Shown here: in pieces, positions 1 to 8,326 of the stretch
Position numbering within the stretch: the stretch's first letter is position 1
Layout of the letters: every line of letters begins with the position of its first letter
Source of the DNA: Veillonella rodentium
GTDB taxonomy: Bacteria; Bacillota; Negativicutes; Veillonellales; Veillonellaceae
Direction: 5' to 3'
NCBI RefSeq assembly: GCF_900187285.1
Contig: NZ_LT906470.1
Location: 1,870,001 to 1,934,000, forward strand
DNA: 64,000 bases
Program-made: the position numbers and the translations under genes
The notes under the pieces: model-generated
Database searches by the model: none
Told to the model about the DNA's origin: nothing
What the model saw: the letters and a program-made list of their open reading frames with translations, nothing else

Positions 1-954
1 AGTATTCATATCCGTATCCATGCGATGTGTTTCGCGTTCTTCAGCACTGCTGTTCATGGATTTTACGGAGATTTTCATACCTTCGATAATAGGCTTAATC
101 AATGTGATCAAAGTCCAAATCGCCGCGATACCGATGGCACCGGCACCGATAAAGCGAACCTTTTCTTTCCAGATGCCCATAGCGAATTTAGCAGTTGCAC
201 CGCCATCCGGAGCATACAGATTCGTTAAATACGGTACGAAACCTGCCCATGCGACGAGAACACCGACCAGGATAGCGATACCGGATGCGATACCGATAAG
301 ATAACCGGCCCCCAATAATGCTGTAGAGAACCCCAATGGGATTTGAGTAATACCTTTACTACCAGCAGGAATCCAGAAGCTCATGCTGTCGCCAAGTACT
401 TTGAAACCGTTCGCACAAAGGCTGATAAGTCCGGCTACAAAACCGCCGGATACGATATCCTTCATACCGGAATTAGATTGTGGACCTTCATCTCCGTTAT
501 GAGAGCCGACCTTCAAGATTTCCGCCGCCGCACGGCCTTCCGGATACGGCAAATCACTGTTCACCACCATGGCACGACGCAACGGAATGGTGAATAAAAC
601 ACCTAGAGAACCGCCGCAGGCGCAGAGCAGAAATGTCTGCCAGAACGGGAAACCGTTCCAATACCCAAGCATAAGCAGACCGGGTAAAATAAAGATAATA
701 GCGGACAAGGTCCCAGCTGCAGAAGCCTGAGTTTGTACCATATTATTTTCAAGTACGTTTGAGTCCTTGAAAAAACGCAAAATCGCCATAGAAATAATGG
801 CAGCCGGAATGGATGACGAGAATGTCAAACCTACCTTCAAACCGAGATATACGTTAGATGCTGTAAAAATAACAGTAATCAATGCACCAAGTAGCATCCC
901 ACGCAATGTCAGTTCCGGCAGATGAAGGTCATGGCTCATAAAGTCATGTTTCAT
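1..954 (-). CDS. OPT-family oligopeptide transporter, partial (C-terminus outside window)
   Basis: The reading frame starts at an ATG at 954 and runs off the left edge after about 318 codons, so only the N-terminal half is present (bacterial OPT proteins are usually 600 residues or more). A GAGGAGGTAA ribosome site sits just upstream at 961-970. The protein is strongly hydrophobic with several membrane spans. The first span contains GALITVIFTASNVYLGLKVG, the Asn-Tyr-Leu-Gly-Leu-Lys arrangement typical of OPT/YSL proteins, followed by TFSSSIPAA and later LPYPEGRAAAEIL, another OPT-like block. Members import small peptides or metal chelates across the cytoplasmic membrane by proton coupling; the substrate cannot be told here. 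It is divergent from fumC across a 508-bp gap. Confidence 0.85.
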   Translation of the reverse strand, partial: MKHDFMSHDLHLPELTLRGMLLGALITVIFTASNVYLGLKVGLTFSSSIPAAIISMAILRFFKDSNVLENNMVQTQASAAGTLSAIIFILPGLLMLGYWNGFPFWQTFLLCACGGSLGVLFTIPLRRAMVVNSDLPYPEGRAAAEILKVGSHNGDEGPQSNSGMKDIVSGGFVAGLISLCANGFKVLGDSMSFWIPAGSKGITQIPLGFSTALLGAGYLIGIASGIAILVGVLVAWAGFVPYLTNLYAPDGGATAKFAMGIWKEKVRFIGAGAIGIAAIWTLITLIKPIIEGMKISVKSMNSSAEERETHRMDTDMNT

Positions 955-1462
955 AAGTACTTACCTCCTCTGTGAAATCATAAACTTAAAACAATATACT
1001 AAGCTACTTCCATTTTATCGTGTTAAAGCGATGATTTCAATATATATGCGTAATTATAATGTATACATGTGAAAGGGTATAAATTTAAGATTCTCCAACA
1101 GATATTTTGAAAGGTCTATCCTGTATCATAAATACTTTATTATGCGTGGTAGTCCTACAAAAGCTTCCAAAGCCTCCAAAGCCACCTACCCCGCTATGCG
1201 GGGCCGCTAAGTCGGTTTCGGGCTATCGCCGTTCTGTTTCTCAAATCCGCAAATCACATAAAACATGTATACAAATTAAAATAAATTATCACATATATAT
1301 TGAGCGAGAAAAAATCTATATGCACATAGCGCATATAAAGCCCGTATTTATATGAAAATAGAAATCATTTGCATTTACTATATACAAATGTAATTTATTC
1401 CACATATAATGAATATATACCGACAATGAGGTCGGCATGTTTTTAAGGAGGTTGTAAACATT
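955..1462. other. 508-bp intergenic region between OPT transporter and fumC
   Basis: Apart from the putative OPT promoter this stretch is AT-rich, with one GC-rich island at about 1137-1256 that contains a CCCCGC/GCGGGG hairpin and repeated CCAAAGC words. I see no convincing gene in it. Just before fumC is a small CCGAC/GTCGG hairpin (1420-1435), followed by a short T run and the fumC ribosome site AAGGAGG at 1445-1451, so fumC may have a short structured leader. Confidence 0.5.
1012..1040 (-). promoter_or_regulatory. Putative promoter of the OPT transporter gene
   Basis: On the minus strand there is a TTGAAA -35 (1035-1040) and a TAAAAT -10 (1012-1017) with a 17-bp spacer, about 55 bp upstream of the ATG at 954. 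The spacing is ideal and the boxes match sigma-70 consensus well. Confidence 0.45.
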
Positions 1463-2818
1463 ATGGAAACAAGAATTGAATACGATTCAATGGGACCAGT
1501 CGAAGTCGACGCTAGACGAATTTACGGACCTCAAACGCAGCGCTCGTTCAATAACTTTAAGATCGGTGACCACCGCATCCCTATTGAACAGATCAAAGCG
1601 CTTGCGCTTGTCAAAAAAGCATGTGCTTTAACTAATGCGAAATGTGGCGCCGTAACGGAAGAAAAAGCGAAACTCATCGCTCAGGTAGTTGATGAAATCG
1701 TGGACGGCAAATGGGATGAAGAATTCCCGCTAACCGTATTCCAGACCGGTTCCGGCACGCAGACTAATATGAACGTGAACGAAGTTATCGCTCACCGGGC
1801 CAAACAATTGGATGAAAGCAACCCTCTCCATCCGAATGATGATGTAAACCGCGGTCAAAGTACAAACGATACATTTCCTACGGCAATGCATATCTGTGCG
1901 TATTTTGAAATCACTAAACGCGTTATCCCTGCATTGGACGGCCTGATCAAATCATTCGAAAAACTACAGAAAAAAGGTAAAGGTCTCCAAAAGGTAGGTC
2001 GTACACATCTGCAAGATGCGACTTTCATCATGGTGGATCAGGAAATCAGCGCCTTTGTGGACGGTCTAAAAACTGCCAAAACTATGCTCGTTCAAAATGC
2101 CGATTACCTGCTCGATGTGGCTCTTGGCGGCACCGCGGTCGGCACGGGTGTAAATACGCCGAAAGGCTATCTGGACGTTATGGAAACCGTGTTGCCTAAG
2201 GTAACAGGCGCTCCGTTCCGCGTGAAGAACAACAAGTTCCAGGGTCTTTCCCTGAAGGATGCTTTCATGATGGCTCACGGCGCGCTCAATACGTTGGCGA
2301 CAACCTTATTTAAAATCGCCAACGATGTGCGATTCCTGGGCTCCGGTCCTCGCTGCGGCTACGGCGAATGGCATCTGCCTGAAAACGAACCGGGCTCCTC
2401 CATCATGCCGGGCAAGGTTAATCCGACACAGTGCGAAGCCCTCGCCATGGTATGCGCTCAAGTATTCGGTCATAACACGACGATGACGCTCTGTGCAGGC
2501 AGCGGTGCCTTCCAGTTGAACGTGTACATGCCTATCATGATCTATGACTTTGTTGAAAGCTGTCGTCTACTGGCGGATGCGATGAATTCTTTCACAACGC
2601 ACTGTATCGACGGCGTAGAGTTCGTACCGGAAAAACTTAAATTCTTCGTTGAACAGTCCCTCATGATTGCTACGTCCTTAACGCCGTACATCGGCTACGA
2701 TAAGAGCGCCAAGGTCGTAAAAGAAGCGTACAAACGCGGTTGCTCCATCAAAGAAATCATCCTGGAAGAAAAACTCATGACCGAAGACGAATTTGCTGAA
2801 GCAGTTCGCATGAAATAA
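1463..2818 (+). CDS. fumC: Class II fumarate hydratase
   Basis: A 451-residue protein of the fumarase/aspartase superfamily, close to the usual 455-465 of FumC. The superfamily signature GSSIMPGKVNPTQ lies near residue 312, with the catalytic serine in its mobile loop. GRTHLQDA near residue 179 has the His seen in fumarases; aspartases carry Gln there. It interconverts fumarate and L-malate in the cytoplasm without an iron-sulfur cluster. In this organism it would supply fumarate to the reductase encoded at 52.5-56 kb. The start is fixed by AAGGAGG eight to ten bases upstream. A hairpin terminator follows at 2876-2910. Confidence 0.95.
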   Translation: METRIEYDSMGPVEVDARRIYGPQTQRSFNNFKIGDHRIPIEQIKALALVKKACALTNAKCGAVTEEKAKLIAQVVDEIVDGKWDEEFPLTVFQTGSGTQTNMNVNEVIAHRAKQLDESNPLHPNDDVNRGQSTNDTFPTAMHICAYFEITKRVIPALDGLIKSFEKLQKKGKGLQKVGRTHLQDATFIMVDQEISAFVDGLKTAKTMLVQNADYLLDVALGGTAVGTGVNTPKGYLDVMETVLPKVTGAPFRVKNNKFQGLSLKDAFMMAHGALNTLATTLFKIANDVRFLGSGPRCGYGEWHLPENEPGSSIMPGKVNPTQCEALAMVCAQVFGHNTTMTLCAGSGAFQLNVYMPIMIYDFVESCRLLADAMNSFTTHCIDGVEFVPEKLKFFVEQSLMIATSLTPYIGYDKSAKVVKEAYKRGCSIKEIILEEKLMTEDEFAEAVRMK

Positions 2819-2875
2819 CCTCCTCTCTACTTTGACATAACTATAAGATCCTCTCATACCTCAAATGAACGTATA

Positions 2876-2910
2876 AGAACCCCGCTACGGCAAATCCGTA
2901 TCGGGGTTCT
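2876..2910. terminator. Bidirectional terminator between fumC and the metallophosphoesterase gene
   Basis: AGAACCCCG (from 2876) pairs with CGGGGTTCT (to 2910) around a short loop, with T-rich sequence on the plus side and AT-rich sequence on the other. It sits between two convergent genes and can serve both. Confidence 0.75.
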
Positions 2911-2917
2911 ATTATTT

Positions 2918-4099
2918 CTACGCTATCCCGTCAAAGAATGTAATGACCGTAATTTCTCGCGGGCAGTTTATGCGAATCGGAAACCAATGGCCCGATCCGT
3001 TATTTACATAGCACACGCTATTTTTTTCCACATAGCGGCCCTTGACGTATGGTGTGCCGATCGGCACCACCGGTATACCGAAGAGAACGATCTGGCCTCC
3101 GTGTGTATGGCCCGACAACGTAAGAGGTATATTGCGTTCAACGGCTTCTTCAAAGAACTCAGGATGGTGCGCCAACAGGATGACAAAAGCGTAGTCGGGA
3201 ATACCGGACAAGGCCTTTTCCATGAACCGCTCCCGTTCCTCCTTTTCGCGTTTATTATCGTACGCAACACCCGCAATATAGACCGGCTGTCTGCCGCCCA
3301 TGATTTGAATATTGCTGTTCACGAGAACATTCATAGGCGTGTTCATCTTCAACTCGTCCAGCACCTTATTCACGTCGTGATGATATTCATGATTGCCCAG
3401 AATGTAATCGACGCCGTCAGGGATTTGTTTTGTGAAAGTCGTCAGTCTTTCACAAACCTGAGGCAACCAATCCAATCTGTCGATCAGATCACCGGTGATT
3501 ACGACGCGATTCGGTTTCTCCATGAGCGCCATATTCAGGATTTCATCGAAATCATCGAGGTCGATGCACGGACCGATATGAATATCGCTGATCTGTACGA
3601 TTTTATAGTTCTTAAGTCCCTCAGGTAAATTCGTATAACCGAAAGACTCATGGGTAACGACTATCTCATGCTGCCCCGCAAAGGCCGCATAACCGGAGCC
3701 GCCCACCGTCGCCAACGGCACCAAGGTCGCCGCCGTTCTGAAGAAAGCGCGTCGTCCCGTTCTATTTTCTTCAGGGGTCTTGTTAAATATCTTATTAACA
3801 ATCCAATACAATATACCTAAGAGGATAAATACGGGAATAGCCAGGAATAAGCCCATCAAAAAGCCGTAGCTTTCAGTTCTAAATATATTCATCAACGGAT
3901 AGTACTGCGTGCCGAACAAGTTCGCCTGATACATCATATAGTATATGACCGCCGCAAGCCATCCGCCGATTATGAGAATATAGCCTATCCATGCAGGCCA
4001 CCGCTTTTTAGGTTTCCACAAATTGAGAAATAGAAGCCAAAAGCTCACCAGTCCTACAGTAAGGATGGTGAAAAAGATTATATTAAATAGTAGTCTCAT
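2918..4099 (-). CDS. Membrane-anchored calcineurin-like metallophosphoesterase (YkuE/YaeI type)
   Basis: A 393-residue protein. The first ~115 residues form four hydrophobic segments, followed by a Lys/Arg-rich stretch with RRAFFRT that resembles a twin-arginine-like motif, and then a catalytic domain. The metal-binding motifs appear in order: SDIHIG (about residue 170), GDLID (200), GNHE (236), LAHHPE (311) and SGHTHGGQ (330). These are the five phosphoesterase motifs of the YkuE/LpxG-like family that acts on membrane-linked phosphoesters, in some relatives UDP-2,3-diacylglucosamine. The substrate is not shown by the sequence. Ribosome site GGAGAA precedes the ATG. It converges on fumC across a shared terminator. 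Confidence 0.88.
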   Translation of the reverse strand: MRLLFNIIFFTILTVGLVSFWLLFLNLWKPKKRWPAWIGYILIIGGWLAAVIYYMMYQANLFGTQYYPLMNIFRTESYGFLMGLFLAIPVFILLGILYWIVNKIFNKTPEENRTGRRAFFRTAATLVPLATVGGSGYAAFAGQHEIVVTHESFGYTNLPEGLKNYKIVQISDIHIGPCIDLDDFDEILNMALMEKPNRVVITGDLIDRLDWLPQVCERLTTFTKQIPDGVDYILGNHEYHHDVNKVLDELKMNTPMNVLVNSNIQIMGGRQPVYIAGVAYDNKREKEERERFMEKALSGIPDYAFVILLAHHPEFFEEAVERNIPLTLSGHTHGGQIVLFGIPVVPIGTPYVKGRYVEKNSVCYVNNGSGHWFPIRINCPREITVITFFDGIA

Positions 4100-4271
4100 G
4101 CGTTCTCCAACTATGCCGATTCAAAGCCGGCCAATCCAGCGCCATATATTCCATATACAGCCATACATACCGATAAAATACCGTCGATATTGTTTAATTA
4201 TATCGCAATTTATCAATGCAATCTAATATCTATGATGCAAGAATATATTCACAGCCCAACTACAAGGCATT

Positions 4272-5339
4272 CTATCTTGCAAGCTCCGTCAATTTACCGT
4301 GCGGTCCCGCCCATGCGTAATCGGAAAACTCTTCACGTTTGATGAGCATCCAGTCCTTCGGCAAATCGCGGTCTATAGATTTGGTCAAAGTCCCGCGAAA
4401 AGCTTTCATAAACCATTTTCTATGGGAAAATACATGGGTCAGTTCCTTTACGAGAACGGGCTGCAGGGACAGTTCAAAGCCTAAATCCGCTACCAGTTCC
4501 GCTAGCGCCTGTTCACCGTCATCAAAGGCGGATACACCTTCAACGGACGGAAATTCCCACATGGATCGCAACAGTCCACGGTTCGGGCGTTTATGCAGTA
4601 AATAGTAATCTTCATATTGCAAAATGCCTACGAATACTGGAACATCGACGACCTTAGTTTTCTTGATGCGCACCGGCAGCTTGTCCGTATCCCCCTGTTG
4701 ATAGGCATCGCAAAGATTTGCAATGGGACATTCACCGCAGCGTGGCGCCTTGGGAATGCATACGGCGGAGCCGAAATCCATCAAGGCCTGATTAAAGTCG
4801 CCCGGCCTGTCGTGAGGCAAGGTTTCCTCCACGATGGCGGTGATCAGCTTCCGGCCCTTCGTGCTCAAGATATCCTCAAATATTCGGTACAACCGCGCGT
4901 AAATGCGCAATACATTGCCGTCGACGGCCGCCTCCGGCTCATTATAAGCCATGGACAGGATAGCCCCCGCCGTGTAAGAACCCACGCCCTTTAAGGATTC
5001 CATCGTCTTTCTGTCATGAGGCACGACACCGCCGTAATTTTCAACGACGTCCTTCACTCCGAGCCGCAGGTTGCGAGCCCGACTGTAATACCCGAGCCCC
5101 TGCCAGGCATGAACGACTTCATCCTCGGATGCGTTCGCCAGGTCCTGCAAGGTCGGAAAGAGCCGCATCCAGTTGTCATAATACGGCTTCATCGCTTCGA
5201 TGCGCGTCTGCTGGCTCATCACCTCGGACACCCAGATTTTGTACGGATCTCCGCAATCGCGCCACGGCAATTCACGCTTGTGCACATCATACCACGCCAA
5301 TAACTGTGGTACCCACTTCGGGCTCTTCACCTCTGCCAT
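4272..5339 (-). CDS. mutY: A/G-specific adenine DNA glycosylase
   Basis: About 355 residues from the ATG at 5339. The N-terminal helix has WVSEVMSQQT with the catalytic Glu. The helix-hairpin-helix is LKGVGSYTAGAI, followed by the catalytic Asp in AAVDGNVLR. The 4Fe-4S loop CIPKAPRCGECPIANLC has the C-x6-C-x2-C-x5-C spacing of MutY. The C-terminal third is the Nudix-like 8-oxoG recognition domain (GILQYEDYYLLHKRP, MWEFPSVEG). It removes adenine mispaired with 8-oxoguanine. The gene starts 7 bp after the stop of a MutT/MTH1-like gene, so both parts of the GO system are co-transcribed. An upstream ATG at 5354 would overlap that stop; AGAGG lies 4 nt before the preferred start. Confidence 0.93.
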   Translation of the reverse strand: MAEVKSPKWVPQLLAWYDVHKRELPWRDCGDPYKIWVSEVMSQQTRIEAMKPYYDNWMRLFPTLQDLANASEDEVVHAWQGLGYYSRARNLRLGVKDVVENYGGVVPHDRKTMESLKGVGSYTAGAILSMAYNEPEAAVDGNVLRIYARLYRIFEDILSTKGRKLITAIVEETLPHDRPGDFNQALMDFGSAVCIPKAPRCGECPIANLCDAYQQGDTDKLPVRIKKTKVVDVPVFVGILQYEDYYLLHKRPNRGLLRSMWEFPSVEGVSAFDDGEQALAELVADLGFELSLQPVLVKELTHVFSHRKWFMKAFRGTLTKSIDRDLPKDWMLIKREEFSDYAWAGPHGKLTELAR

Positions 5340-5346
5340 ACTACCT

Positions 5347-5868
5347 CTACTCATTAATATACAAATCAATTCTGGCCAGATGTTCGCTTTCCATAACGGA
5401 TTCCATCGCGGTCAAATCCATCTTGTCCACCGTACTGTTATCACGGGCGAACACGATAGGCCCTTTCAACTTTTTATTCTCCAGCAGCATCGGCAACCAG
5501 CGCCGATCGCCGTCCCACATATGCGCGTACGGCACATCCTCCGGCTTGAACCAGTGCGGCTCCATCTCATCCGTTTCCGCTACAATGCCTGTGAAAGTAC
5601 GTAGAAAATAAACATAACTCACATGGGTTAAACTTTCATCAAAGGGAAACTGAAAATCGAAAAGAGCCACGCATTCAAGGTCCTCCTCACGGGCTGAAAG
5701 GCCGGATTCCTCAAACAATTCACGAACGGCACAGGCGCGGAAGCTTTCACCAGGATTGAGCTTGCCACCGAAGCCGTTATATTTATCGGCACCGAAGCCG
5801 CGTTTTTTACGTCCCAACAATATGCGATTGTCCTCATCGATGGGAAATACCAACGTTGTAGGTCTCAT
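5347..5868 (-). CDS. MTH1-like Nudix hydrolase (8-oxo-dGTPase candidate)
   Basis: 173 residues from an ATG at 5868 that has GGGGAGGA just upstream; the frame stays open further 5' but without a ribosome site. The Nudix box GESFRACAVRELFEESG follows the YNGFGGKLNPG substrate loop. The arrangement NGFGGK...DEMEPHWF...MW..DRRWLP...KGPIVF resembles eukaryotic MTH1 (NUDT1) more than classical short MutT: MTH1 has the matching WNGFGGKV, DEMRP.WF, DMWPDD..W.P and K.F.G..F blocks. It would hydrolyse oxidised purine nucleotides. Its placement directly upstream of mutY supports a role in 8-oxoguanine avoidance. Confidence 0.85.
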   Translation of the reverse strand: MRPTTLVFPIDEDNRILLGRKKRGFGADKYNGFGGKLNPGESFRACAVRELFEESGLSAREEDLECVALFDFQFPFDESLTHVSYVYFLRTFTGIVAETDEMEPHWFKPEDVPYAHMWDGDRRWLPMLLENKKLKGPIVFARDNSTVDKMDLTAMESVMESEHLARIDLYINE

Positions 5869-6075
5869 ATATCCTCCCCGGCGATAAACTGACGCGCTGA
5901 TTTCTAATAAATTAAATATTGCATCAACTAAATGCCTTGATGTACAACTATTTCCGAACGATCGTTGCACGGCCATTTGATGACATTATATTATTATATC
6001 ATTATTTTATGTACGAATGGACTAGTTGTGGTATGATTAAAAGTATAGATTTTGTGATAGAAAAGGAGGCGCACC

Positions 6076-6852
6076 ATGAACAGGCCGCTCATTTTTGACA
6101 TCGCACTGGGCCGCACAAAGCCCGTCAATATGCGTAACGAACAAGTTCGGTGTCCCTTCTGCGACAGATCGCAATTAACGGATATTCTCGATACATCCGG
6201 ACATATCATCTGGCTCATGAATAAATATCCCGTATTGCACGATACATGGCCTACGGTCATCATCGAAACGGAAACGGACGACGGCGAATTCTCCACATTA
6301 CCCCTCGACGAAGCGACCCGCATCATGCAGTTCGGCCTCGATAAATGGCGCGAAACGATGCAGACAAACGAGTTCGCCTCCGTTTTATTTTTCAAAAATC
6401 ACGGTCCCATGTCGGGCGGATCCATCCGACATCCGCACAGTCAGATAATCGGACTCAAAAACTACGATTACTGCGAAGATATCACCGTAGAGAGCATGAA
6501 CGGCTGGTTACTGCATGAAGATCAGGATGTGCGCATCACCCTGTCGACACAGCCGATTATCGGGTTCTTTGAATATAATATACGCTTTAAACCGGATGCT
6601 CCAACACGCTCCGTGGCGCTTCGATTACAGCAGGTTTTACGCTATCTGTTACATACCATTGCCAACTTTACGCAGTCCTATAATTATTTCTTTTACGACT
6701 TAAAGGACGGCTACAATTACATAAAGATTGTGGCAAGATATGTAACGACACCGCTCTACATCGGCTATAAAATTCCGCAAACCTGCGACGATGACAGAGC
6801 TGCCAAGATTATACAGGACATCGCGCCTTATCTGCAAGGAAACAAAAAATAA
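6076..6852 (+). CDS. HIT/GalT-fold protein (DUF4931 type)
   Basis: 258 residues with a strong AAAGGAGG ribosome site. An N-terminal CPFC pair, likely half of a zinc site, and the central GGSIRHPHSQIIGL are the diagnostic parts. HPHSQ matches the HxHxQ catalytic motif of galactose-1-phosphate uridylyltransferase-like HIT proteins, with the first His a likely nucleotidyl acceptor. I assign it to the DUF4931 group of Firmicutes from overall pattern. The activity is unknown; transfer or hydrolysis of a nucleoside monophosphate is likely. It is divergent from the MTH1-like gene, with a 207-bp shared upstream region. Confidence 0.75.
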   Translation: MNRPLIFDIALGRTKPVNMRNEQVRCPFCDRSQLTDILDTSGHIIWLMNKYPVLHDTWPTVIIETETDDGEFSTLPLDEATRIMQFGLDKWRETMQTNEFASVLFFKNHGPMSGGSIRHPHSQIIGLKNYDYCEDITVESMNGWLLHEDQDVRITLSTQPIIGFFEYNIRFKPDAPTRSVALRLQQVLRYLLHTIANFTQSYNYFFYDLKDGYNYIKIVARYVTTPLYIGYKIPQTCDDDRAAKIIQDIAPYLQGNKK

Positions 6853-7017
6853 TTACACTTTTTTGAATATCAGTTAATCATAAAAATATTATTTCGGTAA
6901 CAGTCGAATCGAAGTAATGCTATAATGACAGCCGCCCAACAATCGGAACAAGGCTTACAGTTATACCGAATTCAGTAAATATAATGAATCAGAAATATAT
7001 AATTTGAAAGGAACTAT

Positions 7018-7755
7018 ATGAAAGTATTTGCCATCGGCGACCTCCATCTATCGGGCACACCTCCTACAAAGCCGATGGATATTTTTGGGCCTCACTGGGC
7101 AAACCATTGGGATCGCATAAAGGAGGATTGGAATGCCAAGGTCAGCGATGAGGACATCGTCTTTCTCGTAGGCGACATGAGCTGGGCCTTAAGACTTGAC
7201 GAAGCGGCTCATGATTTACGGGAAATCGCCTCCATGCGAGGGAGAAAATATATGATTCGCGGCAATCACGATTACTGGTGGGCCTCTGCCAACAAAATGA
7301 AACAGCTTATGGGGGATGCCATTACCTTTATTCAGGGGCACGGCACAGCGCAAATCATCGATACCGCCGAAGGCCCTCAAATCATAGCCTTCGGCGGCAC
7401 GCGCGGCTATCTCTGCCCGGGGGATTCCCACTTCGTACCCGATACGGACCAATCCATTTATAGTCGTGAACTGATGCGAACCGAATCGGCTTTACAGGAA
7501 ATGGATGCCGCCATACAACAGCTATCCGATTTGCCGGTAACCAAAATATTACTGATCCATTACCCGCCGTTTAACGACAGCAATGAACCGTCCGGCTTTA
7601 CGGAGCTGATGGCTCGATATGACGTCGATATATGCATATTCGGTCATTTACACGACCAGATTTCATTTAAACGGATTCCAAAAGAGTTCGGCACTACAAA
7701 GCTGGAACTCGTATCGGCAGACTACATGGAATTTACATTACAACGAATCCTGTAA
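7018..7755 (+). CDS. Cytosolic calcineurin-like metallophosphoesterase
   Basis: 245 residues, no membrane segment or signal peptide. Metal-binding motifs appear in order: GDLHLS (residues 7-12), GDMSWALR (about 53), GNHDYWW (81), LLIHYPPF (178) and FGHLHD (208). The two Trp after GNHDY and the GDMSW variant fit the COG1768-like group of predicted phosphohydrolases. A GAAAGGAACTAT stretch immediately before the ATG supplies the ribosome site. It lies 165 bp after the HIT-fold gene in the same direction and may be co-transcribed. The substrate is unknown. Confidence 0.85.
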   Translation: MKVFAIGDLHLSGTPPTKPMDIFGPHWANHWDRIKEDWNAKVSDEDIVFLVGDMSWALRLDEAAHDLREIASMRGRKYMIRGNHDYWWASANKMKQLMGDAITFIQGHGTAQIIDTAEGPQIIAFGGTRGYLCPGDSHFVPDTDQSIYSRELMRTESALQEMDAAIQQLSDLPVTKILLIHYPPFNDSNEPSGFTELMARYDVDICIFGHLHDQISFKRIPKEFGTTKLELVSADYMEFTLQRIL

Positions 7756-7858
7756 TGTAAAAGATACTATAAAAGACAATCCATAAATATCAAATAATAT
7801 TAAACGATATAAATGCAACACAAGTACTAACATACCTATTATCCATCAAGGAGACACG

Positions 7859-8089
7859 ATGAGTCGTATTCACAAGGAACATTTACAAGCCGGCTATATC
7901 TTCGGCGATGCCGTCAATAAAGAGTACATCTACTTGCCGTCCGGCGAAGTCGGCACGGACCATCCTCTGGCGGTTCTGGAAACGCCTACAAAGCGCGAGG
8001 ATCTCACACTGGATGAAGCGGTGCACATGATTGATACGCTTTCACTAAAGCGCTGCACGCACCCTAAATTGGGCAAGAAATCATTTTAA
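7859..8089 (+). CDS. Small hypothetical protein, 76 aa
   Basis: A 76-residue open frame with a good AAGGAGACACG ribosome site, in line with the metallophosphoesterase gene 103 bp upstream. It is hydrophilic, with no signal peptide and no cysteines apart from one near the C-terminus. I do not recognise the family. The ribosome site, normal codon use and the terminator-like repeats that follow at 8116-8239 make it a probable real gene. It might be the last gene of the operon that begins at 6076. Confidence 0.6.
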   Translation: MSRIHKEHLQAGYIFGDAVNKEYIYLPSGEVGTDHPLAVLETPTKREDLTLDEAVHMIDTLSLKRCTHPKLGKKSF

Positions 8090-8115
8090 TTACATAGCTA
8101 AATAAGCAAAATAAT

Positions 8116-8211
8116 AAAATAGCGGATTGTTGACTACAACCTGCACTCCAGAAAATCAACATGATTTCTGAAAGTGCAGATTAGTATATTAAATCAACAA
8201 TCCGCTATTTT
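8116..8211. terminator. Long nested hairpin between convergent genes
   Basis: A perfect 18-bp outer stem (8116-8133 with 8194-8211, starting AAAATAGCGGATTG) encloses a second perfect stem made of CTGCACT/AGTGCAG (8141-8147, 8173-8179) and CAGAAA/TTTCTG (8149-8154, 8165-8170). A/T tracts flank both sides, so it can terminate either strand. A second, simpler hairpin with a T run follows at 8217-8243. Confidence 0.7.
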
Positions 8212-8216
8212 GATGT

Positions 8217-8243
8217 AGAGGCTGTTTATTACGGCCTCTTTTG
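8217..8243 (+). terminator. Hairpin AGAGGC/GCCTCT with T tract
   Basis: AGAGGC at 8217-8222 pairs with GCCTCT at 8234-8239 and is followed by TTTG. It is a short intrinsic terminator for plus-strand transcription that gets past the long hairpin at 8116-8211. Confidence 0.5.
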
Positions 8244-8326
8244 TTCTTTCGTTAGCTTATAAAAGAACCATTTTGTTATCTTTGTTATCGTCCTTTTAAA
8301 TTAAAAGATTATTTCATGACAAGTGA

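Noticed and set aside
1107-1355. 82-codon plus-strand open frame before fumC
   Set aside because: No ribosome site, odd composition (Pro/Lys/Ile/Tyr runs) and it spans the GC-rich island into AT-rich promoter DNA; probably chance.
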